From Conus ventricosus (taxonomy: Eukaryota; Mollusca; Gastropoda; Neogastropoda; Conidae), in assembly GCA_018398815.1 (NCBI GenBank), contig CM031620.1:59026911-59090910 (forward strand): a stretch of DNA of 64,000 nucleotides, written 5' to 3'. The position numbers and the translations under genes were made by a program. Each line of letters opens with the position of its first letter. The stretch's first letter is position 1. Under the pieces are notes generated by a model, which worked only from the letters and a program-made list of their open reading frames with translations, was not told the DNA's origin and ran no database searches. Shown piece after piece: positions 9,846 through 20,956 of the stretch.

Positions 9846-11775
9846 GTTGATGAAAATTTGTGTTTTGAGTGGATTGTATTCATGGGTGAAACTTTGTGTT
9901 TTGAATGGATTGTATTCATGGGTGAAACTTTGTGTTTTGAATGGGTTGTGTTCATGTGTGAAACTTTGTGTTTTGAATGGATTGTGTTCATGGGTGAAAC
10001 TTTGTGTTTTGAATGGATTGTGTTCATGGGTGAAACTTTGTGTTTTGAATGGATTGTGTTCATGGGTGAAACTTTGTGTTTTGAATGGATTGTATTCATG
10101 GGTGAAACTTTGTGTTTTGAATGGACAATGGGTGAAACTTTGTGTTTTGAATGGATTGTATTCATGGGTGACACTTTGTGTTTTGAATGGATTGTATTCA
10201 TGGGTGAAACTTTGTGTTTTGAATAGATTGTATTCATGGGTGAAACTTTGTGTTTTGAATGGATTGTATTCATGGGTGTAACTTTGTGTTTTGAATGGAT
10301 TGTATTCATGGGTGAAACTTTGTGTTTTAAGTGGATTGTATTCATGGGTGGAACTTTGTGTTTTGAATGGATTGTATTCATGGGTGAAACTGGGGGCCGG
10401 ATAGCTCAGTTGGTAGAGCGCCGGACTCGTGATCCTGGGGTTGCGGGTTCGAATTTCGGTACAGGGGGATTTTTCCCTCGGAGTTAACATTGGTTCTGAC
10501 TCCATTCCCCATATAGTCCTTCGAATGAGACTATAAACCGAGGTTCCGTGTGTGAACGCACGCATAACATCTTGCACACACGTAAAATCCCATCACCAAC
10601 TTTCGGAAGAGAAGGCCAGTTTGGCCGTTGGTATGGATGACATGTGACACATAGCATGCACCTTCCCCGAAGATGGAGTATGGCTGCCTTAATGGCGGGA
10701 TAAAAAAGGGTCATACACACAAAACTCCACTGCCTGGCTATACAGGGAGTGTCCGCAGGAGTATCAGCCTGCGTACGCAGAAAAAAAAAAAAAAAGGGTG
10801 AAACTTTGTGTTTTGAATGGATTGTATTCATGGGTGAAACTTTGTGTTTTGAATGGATTGTATTCATGGGTGAAACTTTGTGTTTTAAGTGGATTGTATT
10901 CATGGGTGAAACCTTGTGTTTTGAATGGATTGTATTCATGGGTGACACTTTGTGTTTTAAATGGATTGTATTCATGGGTGGAACTTTGTGTTTTAAATGG
11001 ATTGTAATCATGGGTGGAACTTTGTGTTTTAAATGGATTGTATTCATGGGTGAAACTTTGTGTTTTGAATGGATTGTATTCATGGGTGAAACTTTGTGTT
11101 TTGAATGGATTGTATTCATGGGTGAAACTTTGTGTTTTAAATGGATTGTATTCATGGGTGGAACTTTGTGTTTTAAATGGATTGTATTCATGGGTGGAAC
11201 TTTGTGTTTTAAATGGATTGTATTCATGGGTGTAACTTTGTGTTTTGAATGGATTGTATTCATGGTGAAACTTTGTGTTTTGAATGGATTGTATTCATGA
11301 GTGGAACTTTGTGTTTTAAGTGGATTGTATTCATGGGTGGAACTTTGTGTTTTAAATGGATTGTATTCATGGGTGAAACTTTGTGTTTTGAATGGATTGT
11401 TTTCATGGGTGAAACTTTGTGTTTTAGGTGGATTGTATTCATGGGTGAAACTTTGTGTTTTGAATGGATTGTATTCATGGGTGAAACTTTGTGTTTTAAG
11501 TGGATTGTATTCATGGGTGGAACTTTCTGTTTTAAATGGATTGTATTCATGGGTGAAACTTTGTGTTTTGAATGGATTGTATTCATGGGTGAAACTTTGT
11601 GTTTTAAATGGATTGTATTCATGGGTGAAACTTTGTGTTTTGAATGGATTGTATTCATGGGTGAAACTGTGTTTTAAATGGATTGTTTTCATGGGTGAAA
11701 CTTTGTGTTTTGAATGGATTGTATTCATGGGTGAAACTTTGTGTTTTAAATGGATTGTATTAATGGGTGAAATTT
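9846..11775. repeat. 36-bp minisatellite (GTGAAACTTTGTGTTTTGAA), about 42 units, copy A
   Basis: Units of 36 bp (GTGAAACTTTGTGTTTTGAA plus TGGATTGTATTCATGG) begin 10 bases after the splice donor at 9836. Variant bases (gaatgg/aaatgg/aagtgg) form sub-blocks. The array is split by a SINE at 10392-10795. The same array reappears at 24001-24190 just after the assembly gap. Confidence 0.96.
10392..10795 (+). mobile_element. tRNA-derived SINE with A tail and 10-bp target duplication
   Basis: The head GCCGGATAGCTCAGTTGG (A box) and GCGGGTTCGAATTTC (B box) forms a tRNA-like cloverleaf with a CTCGTGA anticodon loop (Thr-like CGT). The central part has GAATGAGACTATAAACCGAG and GTTCCGTGTG, resembling the conserved GATGAGAC-TAAACCGAGGTC core of Nin-type SINEs. 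It ends in A15. GGGTGAAACT stands at both borders (10382-10391 and 10796-10805). Because it sits in a 36-bp repeat containing that string, the duplication could also come from unequal exchange, but the array phase is consistent with insertion. Confidence 0.82.
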
Positions 11776-11859
11776 TTTTGGTTCAGTCAGTTTCTGAGAC
11801 GTTTTGTTCAGATGGCAGGTCTGTTTTGGGATGCATTTGTCCTTTCTTTTTTTTTCAAC

Positions 11860-11970
11860 TTTGGGTAAAGCTGTGGCTGTGGACGGGGTGTCGGAATGAG
11901 TGGCGTGGGTGCAGTGCCACTGAGGCGGCACAGATGGGGCAGCAAGAGAAAAAAAAAGAAAAGTTCTGAA
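11860..11970 (+). repeat. 3' part of the dispersed GGTTGCCTCATG-family repeat
   Basis: Contains GGACGGGGTGTCGGAATGAG and CAGTGCCACTGAGGCGGCAC and ends GGGGCAGCAAGAG-A(n). It is the reverse complement of 38140-38225 with about 10% differences, and is repeated at 24295-24390 in copy B. Confidence 0.65.
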
Positions 11971-12034
11971 AAAAAGAAAAATGTTCCACAGGAAAAAATC
12001 TAATTAAAGGTAAGAGTATTGGGATAATATATTG

Positions 12035-12167
12035 TCCTGTTTGGGTGTTCTGTTGCAGAGGTTAGAGGCAAGAGTATCGGGAGAACACATTGACCTATCT
12101 GAGTGTTGTGTTATAGAGGCAAGAGTATTGGGAGAACACATTGACCTATCTGAGTGTTGTGTTACAG
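12035..12167. repeat. 50-bp tandem repeat at a splice acceptor, copy A
   Basis: Two and a half units of AGGCAAGAGTATTGGGAGAA plus CACATTGACCTATCTGAGTG end in gtgttacag, the acceptor for the exon at 12168. The earlier ctgttgcag at about 12050-12058 is a competing AG. Confidence 0.88.
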
Positions 12168-12368
12168 ACGTTGAAGGCGGCCAGGAAGGTGGTCTTCCTT
12201 CTGATGAAGAAATCTTGTCATCGCCAGCTGGCTCTGAAGTCAGCAGTGATGAGGACAGTGACGATGGAAATGATTCCTTGGAGACATCACAGCGAGCACC
12301 AGATGAAGCATCATCGTCATCCTCCTCCTCTGACACTGTGAAGATGCTGAAAAACGTAGTGGATAAAG
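12168..12368 (+). CDS. TIMELESS: TIMELESS exon (acidic, Ser-rich), copy A
   Basis: Reads DVEGGQEGGLPSDEEIL, an acidic/serine tract, ASSSSSSSDTVKMLKNVVDK, then a GTATGT donor. It enters and leaves in phase 1. It encodes the disordered acidic linker between the conserved TIMELESS helices and the C-terminal PARP1-binding region. The 201-bp reading is open. The copy at 26179-26378 is one base shorter and frameshifted. Confidence 0.82.
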
Positions 12369-13727
12369 GTATGTGTATGTTTCAGAGTTCAGTCATCTCG
12401 TGAAATTAGATGGTCACTTACGTATTTGAAGTTGTGGTAGTCTTACAACTTAAAAAATTCAAATGCATAAGGTGGTTTCTGCTGAGACAGTTTTTCACAG
12501 GAAGGGAATTTTCATCAAGTGTTTCTGCTGTGGACAAGTTTGAGGGAGGGTTTTTTGTTTTGTTTTTTCTTCTTCTTTTTTTTTTTTTTAAAGAGAAACA
12601 AGTCAGATTAAGACTTTGCAATAGTGCTTTCTGCTCTTGTTGTCGTGACATTTAAATTCCACAAAGTGCAAAACAAAATGCAACTTAACCTTGCTTTCAA
12701 TATACAGGAACAACAATTATTGTTTATTTTTAGGATGGCTTGAGCATGCCTGAACTCACAATAGTTTGCAAGTGTAAAAAAAAAAAAAAGAAAAAAAGGA
12801 GGGAGGGGGGAGCTTCAGCTGCAGGGGTTTCACCCCCTGACCTTTGAACCCATTGCCCCTGGAGTCGACCTGGGGATCCATTGTTGGGTCCTGGACCCTG
12901 TGAACATGTTCAGGCTTTGTCCACTAGTTCAGGCCTGATATCTGAACCTGAAGGGGCATTCTGTGGGAGATGACAGGAACTCTTTAAACGAAGCAGGGAA
13001 CACAACAAACAGTATGCAGGAAGGTGAACTCTTGCTCCATACTGTGGGAGATGGTTAGCTTCCTCGGACTAGGCCAGCTGCAAACAGTGTGAATTAAGCA
13101 ACAGATACTTGACGTTTATGTACACTATTGATGTTGATCGTTGGAATTTTTTTCTTCATGTGTGCCCATTAAAAGAAAAAGAAAGAAAAAGGAATGAATG
13201 AGCCTAGCAAGAACTTTTGTAAAATCCTTTGAAGATGAAAAGAAAGGAATAAAAAAAAAACCAGCTGATACTCATCAGGATGATTTCCAGTAATCTGAAC
13301 GTTGATTGTCTCGTCGGTCTGACGTCAGCAGTTGGCAACACTCTTGTGAGTAACTGCCAGCCTCCATCACACCATAGCACCCTTGTGAAAGATGCAGGCT
13401 GTTGTTGACATCAGCCAAGCACAAAACATCAGTTCTGAATGGGTTACTGGGATTACGTTTTGCTTTAGTTATTTTGTTTACTTTGGAGCAGGAGATGACC
13501 TGTCTTTTCTGAAGTGTATTTGAACCTCACATCGCTCAATTTTAAGAACAGAAAATGCGGTAGCAAGTGTCACACAACCTGATCACAAAATGATAATGAA
13601 TGGACAAATATTAACCACCTGCGTGTTAACAGTTGTGAAGTAGAGTTGTGGATAGAAGACACTGTGTTAAGACTTAAGTTCAGTCAATTCAAGGAAACCA
13701 CATAACGTCCAGTCATGGTCTTTTCAG
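12369..13727. other. TIMELESS intron, copy A
   Basis: No gene seen. At 12808-12960 lies a GC-rich palindromic motif (AGCTTCAGCTGCAGGGG, TTTCACCCCCTGACC) shared with the ends of the hAT-like insert at 21330-21430. The interval is about 95% identical to 26379-27754. Confidence 0.6.
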
Positions 13728-13796
13728 GTTACAAGGAGCAGGTCCTTTGGATTCACCGACTGCTGGGTCAGAACGCAAAGACCAGACAGGGTCAAG
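13728..13796 (+). CDS. TIMELESS: TIMELESS exon (YKEQVLWIHRLLGQNAKTRQ), copy A
   Basis: A 69-bp exon between ttttcag and GTCAGT, phase 1 to phase 1. It encodes an amphipathic helix with the L-W-I-x-x-x-L motif that starts the C-terminal structured domain of TIMELESS. The protein sequence is identical in copy B. Confidence 0.82.
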
Positions 13797-14076
13797 GTCA
13801 GTACGAAAGATTCAGTCCATCACATGTGGCAGACCTGCCTACCCTACGATTTTTTTTAGCGTATTTTACAAAATTTGAATGGAAAATAGAATAATATGCT
13901 GAGTAGGACAAAATACGAAAATTGGCAACATTGGCTACCAAAAAAAAAAAGAAGTCTGTTTTCCTGTTTGAAGACGCGAGTTATTGTCCCTAGTTCCAGT
14001 TTGCGCGTGCTCGGTTACACCATGATCGGCCATCTTTCATAGTGAGCGACTGACACAGATATTCACTAAGAGAATA

Positions 14077-14421
14077 CCGCCACCAGTGAAATTACGTGTC
14101 CATGAGAGTGATGAAGAGCTAGATGTTGAAAAGGTTGCCAAAACGAGGTCTGAGCAAGCTTTCCTGAATGCATACCACGCAAACTTGGAAGTGCTTAGTC
14201 CCAGGCTCAGACAAGGTCTAACTTTGGTGTGGTGCACTCTGTGCGAAACGGGTTTTAGTTGTGCTCATGGAGGGTGCAACGACTGCATAAAGCATGTTTC
14301 GTCAAAATCGCATAGAAAAATATCCGAAATGGTGAAAGGAACACCTTCAGTAGTACAAGCATTGAAAAAGGCTGAGGCAAAGTCTAGTGAGGGACCTGGA
14401 GCAGCAGGCGACAAACGCTGA
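14077..14421 (+). pseudogene. BED-type zinc-finger remnant of a hAT-like transposase, copy A
   Basis: The reading frame has VHESDEELDVEKVAKTRSEQ, then WCTLCETGFSCAHGG and CIKHVSSKSHRK, a C-x2-C...H-x5-H finger of BED/TTF type found at the N-terminus of hAT-like transposases. No dimerisation or catalytic domain follows and the frame stops at TGA 14419-14421. The corresponding start ATG in copy B is ATA here (about 14076). It lies in the TIMELESS intron and is shared by both copies, so it predates their divergence. Confidence 0.6.
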
Positions 14422-15458
14422 GATGATGATCATGATGTGTAGGCTGGTGGCTGACGTGAATCTGTCCCTGCCAACACCAATCGTCTTGTTCCCTATTCAA
14501 GAAGATGTTTCCTGACACTAGTGACAGCAGAATTGCTCAAAGTGTGTCTGTCACTTTAACCTCTACTGTTAATTAGCTCCACTCCCCCCGCCCACCCCCC
14601 CACCCCCAAAAAACGGGGGAGGGGAGGGGGATGGAGTGGCAGTACAAAGAGATGAAAAAGATGTAAAATGAAAACTGTTTGAAGGGTATACATGTGTGTG
14701 ACTGTCTGTCACTGTGTGTGTGTGTGCGGGGGAGGGGGTTGAAAGGGAAGAGGGCATTATAATAATATTATTATTATTATTATTATTTAATGAGATGGTC
14801 AACTAGATACGTGCAGTGTGTGTAGTGCACTTGTGCTAGTTGATGTGAGTGTTTGAGTGTGAGTACAGCACAGTGAATTGGCTGCAAGAATTGCGCCATA
14901 TAAGATCCATACTAAAGTTCAAGGTAAGAAAAATACCCTTTTTTGTCATGGAATATGAAAATTTACTCCATGGAATACTAGTGGTTCAATTTTGAGGTAA
15001 ACAGGTGTGATGTGGTTACTGATGCTCATCTATGGCTTATTTCTTTACTGACGTCAGTCCGTTATAGTAACACTCATAGTGCATCCACAGTGAAAGCTGA
15101 GGGACTGGAACAGGCGATACAAACGCCAGTAGCTGTTTTTTTTTTTTTTTTTAGCTAAGCGTGATTTTGCTGGTGAACACATTTTCGGGAACGTTTGCTA
15201 AATTTTGAAACGTTCCATGACTAAATAAAGTATTGAAAGTCTTGTCAACTGTGCAGCAAAACATAGACAACGCAGTGATTCTGCTGCAGATCTGCATAGA
15301 GGGGGCGGGGGCTCACAGCTGATGGGGAGGTGATGGATTCTGCTGAGCAAGCTATGCGGTCCAGTCCAGCTGTTGTCATGGGAACCATGCTGGCACCTGC
15401 AGATGAGGCGACCAGGCTCGGCACTCTACAGTTCATCTAGCGTTGTTCCTTTTTGCAG
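14422..15458. other. TIMELESS intron, copy A, with (TTA)n
   Basis: Contains a GT-rich stretch (14690-14725), (TTA)n at 14763-14790, a T18 run at about 15137 and no recognised exon. The (TTA)n is the site where copy B carries a 2-kb insertion. Confidence 0.6.
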
Positions 15459-15577
15459 AGACAGCAGTGTCGGTGCCCATCGTGCCCCTCACAGAGGAGA
15501 ATGAGACGGCCATGGAGGACCCTGTGTTCACCGACTTCCTGCAGAGATTGGGGCTCTCTCCGCCAGCCAACGAACAG
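15459..15577 (+). CDS. TIMELESS: TIMELESS exon (VPIVPLTEENETAMEDPVF), copy A
   Basis: The acceptor ttttgcag leads into ETAVSVPIVPLTEENE, TAMEDPVFTDFLQRLGLSPP and ANEQ, with a GTGGCA donor. V-P-L-T-E-E-N-E-x-A-M is a hallmark of the C-terminal PARP1-binding domain of animal TIMELESS. It enters in phase 1 and leaves in phase 0, matching the next exon. Intact. Confidence 0.92.
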
Positions 15578-15945
15578 GTGGCATATGATGCTCCGTCCTT
15601 GTTTATTGCAGTAATATTTTTGTCAATAATGTGTCTATTTCTTTTTCCGTTTATTGTCACACATTTGTCATATTTTTAGTACCTTTTCTTGTGATATTAA
15701 AAAAAAAAATGTTCCTTATACTTCATGTGTTTATTTACCCATTTATTGCATTACATGTGTCATTGTCATTTCCTATGTAACATGTCATTCTGTTCCCACC
15801 CTCTTCCTCTGTTGCCTCCCTCCCCGTTTGTAATTCTAAATTGTTTGCTAACTGAATGCATTAGTTTCATTGAATACCTCATTCTTGTACTTTGCTCTCT
15901 TCCTTCATTTTTATAAAGCCTGGGAGTGGCATTCAAACATTTCAG
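15578..15945. other. Short TIMELESS intron, copy A
   Basis: T-rich intron with no other feature. Nearly identical to 31575-31942. Confidence 0.7.
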
Positions 15946-16436
15946 GAAATGTTCTGGAGAATTCCTGCCAGTCTGACGGCTGCCAACCTCCAGACGATGG
16001 CGGAAGGACTGGAGCTGGATGAAGACGGGGAGCCGGTCAACCAGCAGACTCTGTCCCAGCTGCAGCCGCTCACTCCCAGACCTTCATCCTCCACGACCAG
16101 AAAGAAAGAGAAGAAGAAGAAGAGGAAAAGGCAGCACGATAAAACTCGCAAGACTGACAAGGACAAGAAAAAGAGGGCGCCCAAAAGAGCAGAAAAGAAG
16201 GAGAGGAAAACGAAGAAGAAGGCCGTGTCTGTTCAGAGTGATGACGGCAGTCAGTCGGATCAAAGTGATGGTGAAGATCAACAGAGACGTACAGGAAGTG
16301 ATGGCGGTGATGACAGCGCTGGGAGTAGGTCAAAGGGCAAGGGACCGTCGGCGTCACAGCGCAGAGAAGCACTGAAAGCCATGTTGGAGCGACGCAAAGT
16401 GAAGAAGGTTCTCAATCGACGGAGGACGCGGTCTGG
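15946..16436 (+). CDS. TIMELESS: TIMELESS exon (FWRIPASLTA plus basic/acidic tail), copy A
   Basis: After ttcag the exon starts EMFWRIPASLTAANLQTMAE; the FWRIPA motif completes the conserved C-terminal domain. A long lysine/arginine-rich tract follows (KKEKKKKRKRQHDK, KKKRAPKRAEKKERK) with several candidate nuclear localisation signals, then a Ser/Asp-rich tract, then SQRREALKAMLERRKVKKVL. It ends at GTGAGT in phase 2. The next in-phase exon is at 35531; its counterpart in copy A is cut by the assembly gap at 23001. Confidence 0.9.
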
Positions 16437-16554
16437 GTGAGTGGTCTGTAGTTGTGGTTAATGTGTGTGTGTGTTTATGTTTTTTTTTTTAATATGTATG
16501 CTGCTCTGTTTACTTGATTGATGTGTATTTAGGACGGTTTTTTTTTTCTTACAG

Positions 16555-17445
16555 CAAGGAAGCTCTGTGTGTTGCATTGTAGGGCAGCAAGGAAGCTCTG
16601 TGTGTTGCATTGTAGGGCAGCAAGGAAGCTCTGTGTGTTGCATTGTAGGGCAGCAAGGAAGCTCTGTGTGTTGCATTGTAGGGCAGCAAGGAAGCTCTGT
16701 GTGTTGCATTGTAGGGCAGCAAGGAAGCTCTGTGTGTTGCATTGTAGGGCAGCAAGGAAGCTCTGTGTGTTGCATTGTAGGGCAGCAAGGAAGCTCTGTG
16801 TGTTGCATTGTAGGGCAGCAAGGAAGCTCTGTGTGTTGCATTGTAGGGCAGCAAGGAAGCTCTGTGTGTTGCATTGTAGGGCAGCAAGGAAGCTCTGTGT
16901 GTTGCATTGTAGGGCAGCAAGGAAGCTCTGTGTGTTGCATTGTAGGGCAGCAAGGAAGCTCTGTGTGTTGCATTGTAGGGCAGCAAGGAAGCTCTGTGTG
17001 TTGCATTGTAGGGCAGCTGTATGTGTATTTAGGAGGGTGTTTTTTCTTACAGCAAGGAAGCTCTGTGTGTTGCATTGTAGGGCAGCTGTATGTGTATTTA
17101 GGAGGGTGTTTTTTCTTACAGCAAGGAAGCTCTGTGTGTTGCATTGTAGGGCAGCTGTATGTGTATTTAGGAGGGTGTTTTTTCTTACAGCAAGGAAGCT
17201 CTGTGTGTTGCATTGTAGGGCAGCTGTATGTGTATTTAGGAGGGTGTTTTTTCTTACAGCAAGGAAGCTCTGTGTGTTGCATTGTAGGGCAGCTGTATGT
17301 GTATTTAGGAGGGTGTTTTTTCTTACAGCAAGGAAGCTCTGTGTGTTGCATTGTAGGGCAGCTGTATGTGTATTTAGGAGGGTGTTTTTTCTTACAGCAA
17401 GGAAGCTCTGTGTGTTGCATTGTAGGGCAGCTGTATGTGTATTTA
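16555..17445. repeat. 33/69-bp minisatellite with embedded splice-acceptor-like sites, copy A
   Basis: The array starts with 33-bp units (CAAGGAAGCTCTGTGTGTTG plus CATTGTAGGGCAG). It then switches to 69-bp units in which each 33-mer is followed by a 36-mer ending GTGTTTTTTCTTACAG. Every 69-bp unit therefore has a pyrimidine tract plus CAG before CAAGG. The 33-bp period leaves all frames open for long stretches; these are not proteins. The array is interrupted at 17446 by a transposon and continues at 21462. Confidence 0.95.
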
Positions 17446-18009
17446 CAGGCATGAGATTCTTCCGACAATAGTCGGATTTCCGACCATGAGAAGCTCAGAT
17501 GGGTCATTTTCGTGATTCGTTCAAATCCGTTGAGAAAATGGAGGGGGGTAAGGGGGGGTGTGACCTAAATTTCCGACCGACGAACCGAGCGCTGCAGACT
17601 TTGGTCCGACTTAGCCAAGGTCTCGGTGATCCGACTTCGCCACAGACTCGATGGCGCAATTAGGCAGTTTGCTCCAAACCACTTACGGTTGCCGCGGAAA
17701 TGGCAAGGACTCAGCGAATTTGGTCAATGAAGTGTTAGATCATTTCTGTGGTACTGCTTTGACTGTGCTGCGTGCGAGAGCTCGAATAGGCTAGCTTGAA
17801 CCCAACATCTGAAGCCGTTTGAGAACGACTGTACTTGTAGCGTCGCACAAGGCTGGTTGTTTCCATACGGAGCAGGCTATTATTCGCAAATGGTACAAAA
17901 GCAAAACTAGGTCACGAAACAGCACAGTCAAATCATCGCAAGATTTTACGCTGGGATCTCCTGTTTCTAAAGCCTTTGCACCGCAAATACTTGTCGAAAA
18001 TATTCAACA

Positions 18010-19199
18010 ATGTCTAAACTAGGCAAAGATCAGCAAGTTTCCATCGCTCAAGTGGACAGTGGTGTGAAAAATAGATGGAACAACAAGTGGTTGGAAGAAA
18101 CTACAACGGTGACTCTGAAGACAAAAGAAATGGTGGTTCGACTTGGCGATGCCATTCACAAAATCGACATCGCTGGAAAAGCCAAATGTGAATGGTGTTC
18201 GGTGATCTTGAACTATGGTTCAAAGGGAAAATCCTTGCTGATGAGACACTTGACAACGAAAGATCACCAGAAACATCTGGAAACCAGACTGACGAACCAG
18301 ACACTGGGCTCAATGATTGAACCGGCAAGTATTCATTCAGACTTATTCAAAGAGCGAGAGAGAGCGAGTGTGTGTGTGTATACATCAGGATCAGGATCAG
18401 AATCAGGGGCGTTGTATCAAAAACTGGACAATGAGCTACTCCAGCTAATGTCTGCATTAGACCCAGCCTGTGACTTTAGCCATGAGAAAGTCATCACTGC
18501 TCTACTGAAACTTCCAGATCATGTTTCAGTTGTTTTAAAGGAAGAGGAGTTACAGGCTTTTGATTTGGAAGTCAGAAGGTTCTCTTGTTCCTCTAGACTT
18601 CCTCCGTATGAAATCAATGGGGCACCAGTTCCTGTTGATTCATGGTGGGCCAAAGTCAGCAAAACTAATGACTTTCCTCTACTTTCCAGGATGGCATTTG
18701 CTTTGTTGACTTGTTTCCATGGTCCTTCCGTGGAATCAAGTTTCAACGTGATGGGAGATGTCATTGACAGGAGATCATCTAGGATGAATATAGAAACGTA
18801 TTCAGCCATTCAAACCTGTAAATATTCACTAAGGCTGAAGGGAAGTCTGCTGTTGATGCTTTCCGAAGGAAAGACAAATTATATACCCCTGTCAATAAAG
18901 ATCTGTGCAGGTTGATCAGAGGAGCCAACAAGAAGAACCGGGAAGACCAGCAGAAGAGGAGGGAGGACCTAGAGGAGAAAAGGCAGCAGCTGTCTCTTCA
19001 AAAGCAAGCTGAAGTCAGCAAACAACAAGCCAAACTGGCCTTGGCAGAGGCAGAAAAACGAGCAAGGCTAGCACACAGAAAATCCATCCGATCCAAACTG
19101 GAAGTTCTAGTCAGAAAGAGGAGACGAGAAAAAAAAGCTGAGCATGAGGAAAGGAGAGCTAAGAGGCAAAGGCTGGACAGCCCGAATGAGAAGGCTTAG
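18010..19199 (+). pseudogene. hAT-like transposase-derived ORF: BED finger plus dimerisation domain, frameshifted
   Basis: ATG at 18010 opens 301 codons. Residues about 58-90 contain CEWCSVILNYGSKGK...RHLTTKDHQKH, a BED-type finger (C-x2-C...H-x4-H). Residues about 205-275 carry DSWWAKVSKTNDFPLLSRMA and SVESSFNVMGDVIDRRSSRM, the C-terminal hAT dimerisation region (W-W...ESSF-N...R-x-x-R-M). The catalytic region expected between them is missing; a GA/GT-rich stretch at 18346-18385 marks the probable deletion point. One base is missing near 18832, after which the frame continues as DAFRRKDKLYTPVNKDL and a basic coiled coil (DQQKRREDLEEKRQQ) to the stop at 19197-19199. Confidence 0.68.
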
Positions 19200-19680
19200 A
19201 GTTTGAATGACAAGTGCTGTGTGGTGCATTGGCTGGTTCCTTGGTTTGATTTTGATGGCGGGCTCAGAGGATTCTCAGTTGCTGAAACAGTGAAAGAGAG
19301 TGATGCTGTTATGATCTTGTTTTTCAGGTGTGTCACTTGCGCTTAATACTTACATGAAGGTGTTCATTTCAGTTTTGCATGTTATAATTTGTAATTGGTT
19401 GATCTGAGGGGAAGGAATACAAATGACACAACCTATCCATTTTTTTGTTATTTATGTTATTGCATGTTTCATCACGTTGAATTAGTTTTACACAGGCTAC
19501 CTACCAGGGCCTGTATGCACGTCAATCCGGATAGAGGGCTGTCCGCGAATAGCGCCTATTCGGTGGATAGGCGGCAGATTTTGGTATGCACGTCAGACCG
19601 CATAAGCTATCCGACTCGGCTAAACGCGGATAAAGTTATCGGTGCCTCGGGGTCCGATAGCGGCCTAAACGCGGATAAAT

Positions 19681-19795
19681 ATGGCTGCATTGATGTTTTT
19701 CCAAGTGAGACAGCGACGGCAATTGCGACGAAACTGCATCTTTCGTGACAGAAAGAACCCGTTTGACCTGTACGATGACCTAGAACTGTTCCGAA

Positions 19796-19797
<2 letters not shown>
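19681..19797 (+). pseudogene. Harbinger transposase, N-terminal exon
   Basis: Starts MAALMFFQVRQRRQLRRN and contains FRDRKNPFDLYDDLELFRK, matching the R-x-F-x-D-R-x-N-P-x-x-x-Y-D-D-x-E-L-x-x-R opening of HARBI1-like transposases. It runs into a GT repeat at a GTGTGT 'donor'. Confidence 0.75.
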
Positions 19798-19837
<40 letters not shown>

Positions 19838-19842
19838 TGTGT

Positions 19843-19906
<64 letters not shown>

Positions 19907-20134
19907 CACCCCACTTTCCAGCACATTTCCAAGCGCAATTATTATTTGTTGTTTTCAATGATAGTGCACATTTGTAGCTTCCCATACTTACTGCCAGTCT
20001 TCTCCGGCACTGAAGATTTATTCCCGAAATCAAGATGTTTAATCACTCTAGATGGTTGGCTTTTTTTCACTTTTGATTTGGAAAAAAAATTCTTTGTCTC
20101 TATGTAGATCGCCCCAGAGTGAACAGTTTAAAAG

Positions 20135-20199
<65 letters not shown>

Positions 20200-20419
20200 A
20201 ATCGCCCCACTTTCCAAGCGCAATTATTATTTGTTGTTTTCAATGATAGTGCACATTTGTAGCTTCCCATACTTACTGCCAGTCTTCTCCGGCACTGAAG
20301 ATTTATTCCCGAAATCAAGATGTTTAATCACTCTAGATGGTTGGCTTTTTTTCACTTTTGATTTGGAAAAAAAATTCTTTGTCTCTATGTAGATCGCCCC
20401 AGAGTGAACAGTTTAAAAG

Positions 20420-20483
<64 letters not shown>

Positions 20484-20711
20484 CGCCCCACTTTCCAGCA
20501 CATTTCCAAGCGCAATTATTATTTGTTGTTTTCAATGATAGTGCACATTTGTAGCTTCCCATACTTACTGCCAGTCTTCTCCGGCACTGAAGATTTATTC
20601 CCGAAATCAAGATGTTTAATCACTCTAGATGGTTGGCTTTTTTTCACTTTTGATTTGGAAAAAAAATTCTTTGTCTCTATGTAGATCGCCCCAGAGTGAA
20701 CAGTTTAAAAG

Positions 20712-20756
<45 letters not shown>

Positions 20757-20770
20757 TGTGTGTGTGTGAT
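19798..20770. repeat. (GT)n arrays and an about 285-bp unit present about three times
   Basis: Four GT blocks (about 19798-19903, 20138-20198, 20421-20480, 20714-20769) alternate with three near-identical stretches that hold AATCGCCCCACTTTCCA, CAATTATTATTTGTTGTTTT and GATCGCCCCAGAGTGAACAG. The middle copy lacks a short block (gcacatttcca). Confidence 0.95.
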
Positions 20771-20821
20771 TTTTTTTATATAATTCAGTGTAAATGCATT
20801 TTGGGGTCAATTTGGTTTCAG

Positions 20822-20956
20822 GTAATCTGCGATGCAGACCTTGTATTCATCAATTGTGTCGCAAAGTGGCCAGGGAGTGTGCATGATTCAAGAATCTTGC
20901 GTGAAAACCGACGAAGCACGTACCAGCGGAAGTTCCACGAAGGAGGGTATGACTAA
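20822..20956 (+). pseudogene. Harbinger transposase, DDE-domain fragment
   Basis: After ggtttcag the frame reads VICDADLVFINCVAKWPGS and VHDSRILRENR. This is the D-A-D...W-P-G-S-x-H-D-S-R-I motif of the DDE_Tnp_4 (HARBI1) nuclease fold, including the second catalytic aspartate. It stops at 20954-20956; the rest of the domain is absent. Confidence 0.85.

Noticed and set aside
10392..10470. Functional tRNA-Thr gene
   Set aside because: The acceptor stem does not close, the anticodon stem has a mismatch, and it is joined to a SINE body with an A tail and target duplication.
9674..11728. Repetitive frames in the 36-bp array (MNTIHSKHKVSP type)
   Set aside because: Repeat shadows; splice phases place the region inside a TIMELESS intron.
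16458..17507. Long cysteine-rich frames on both strands (MQHTELPCC / VCCIVGQQGSS)
   Set aside because: The 33-bp period keeps all frames open. Not conserved as protein, and it lies within an intron.
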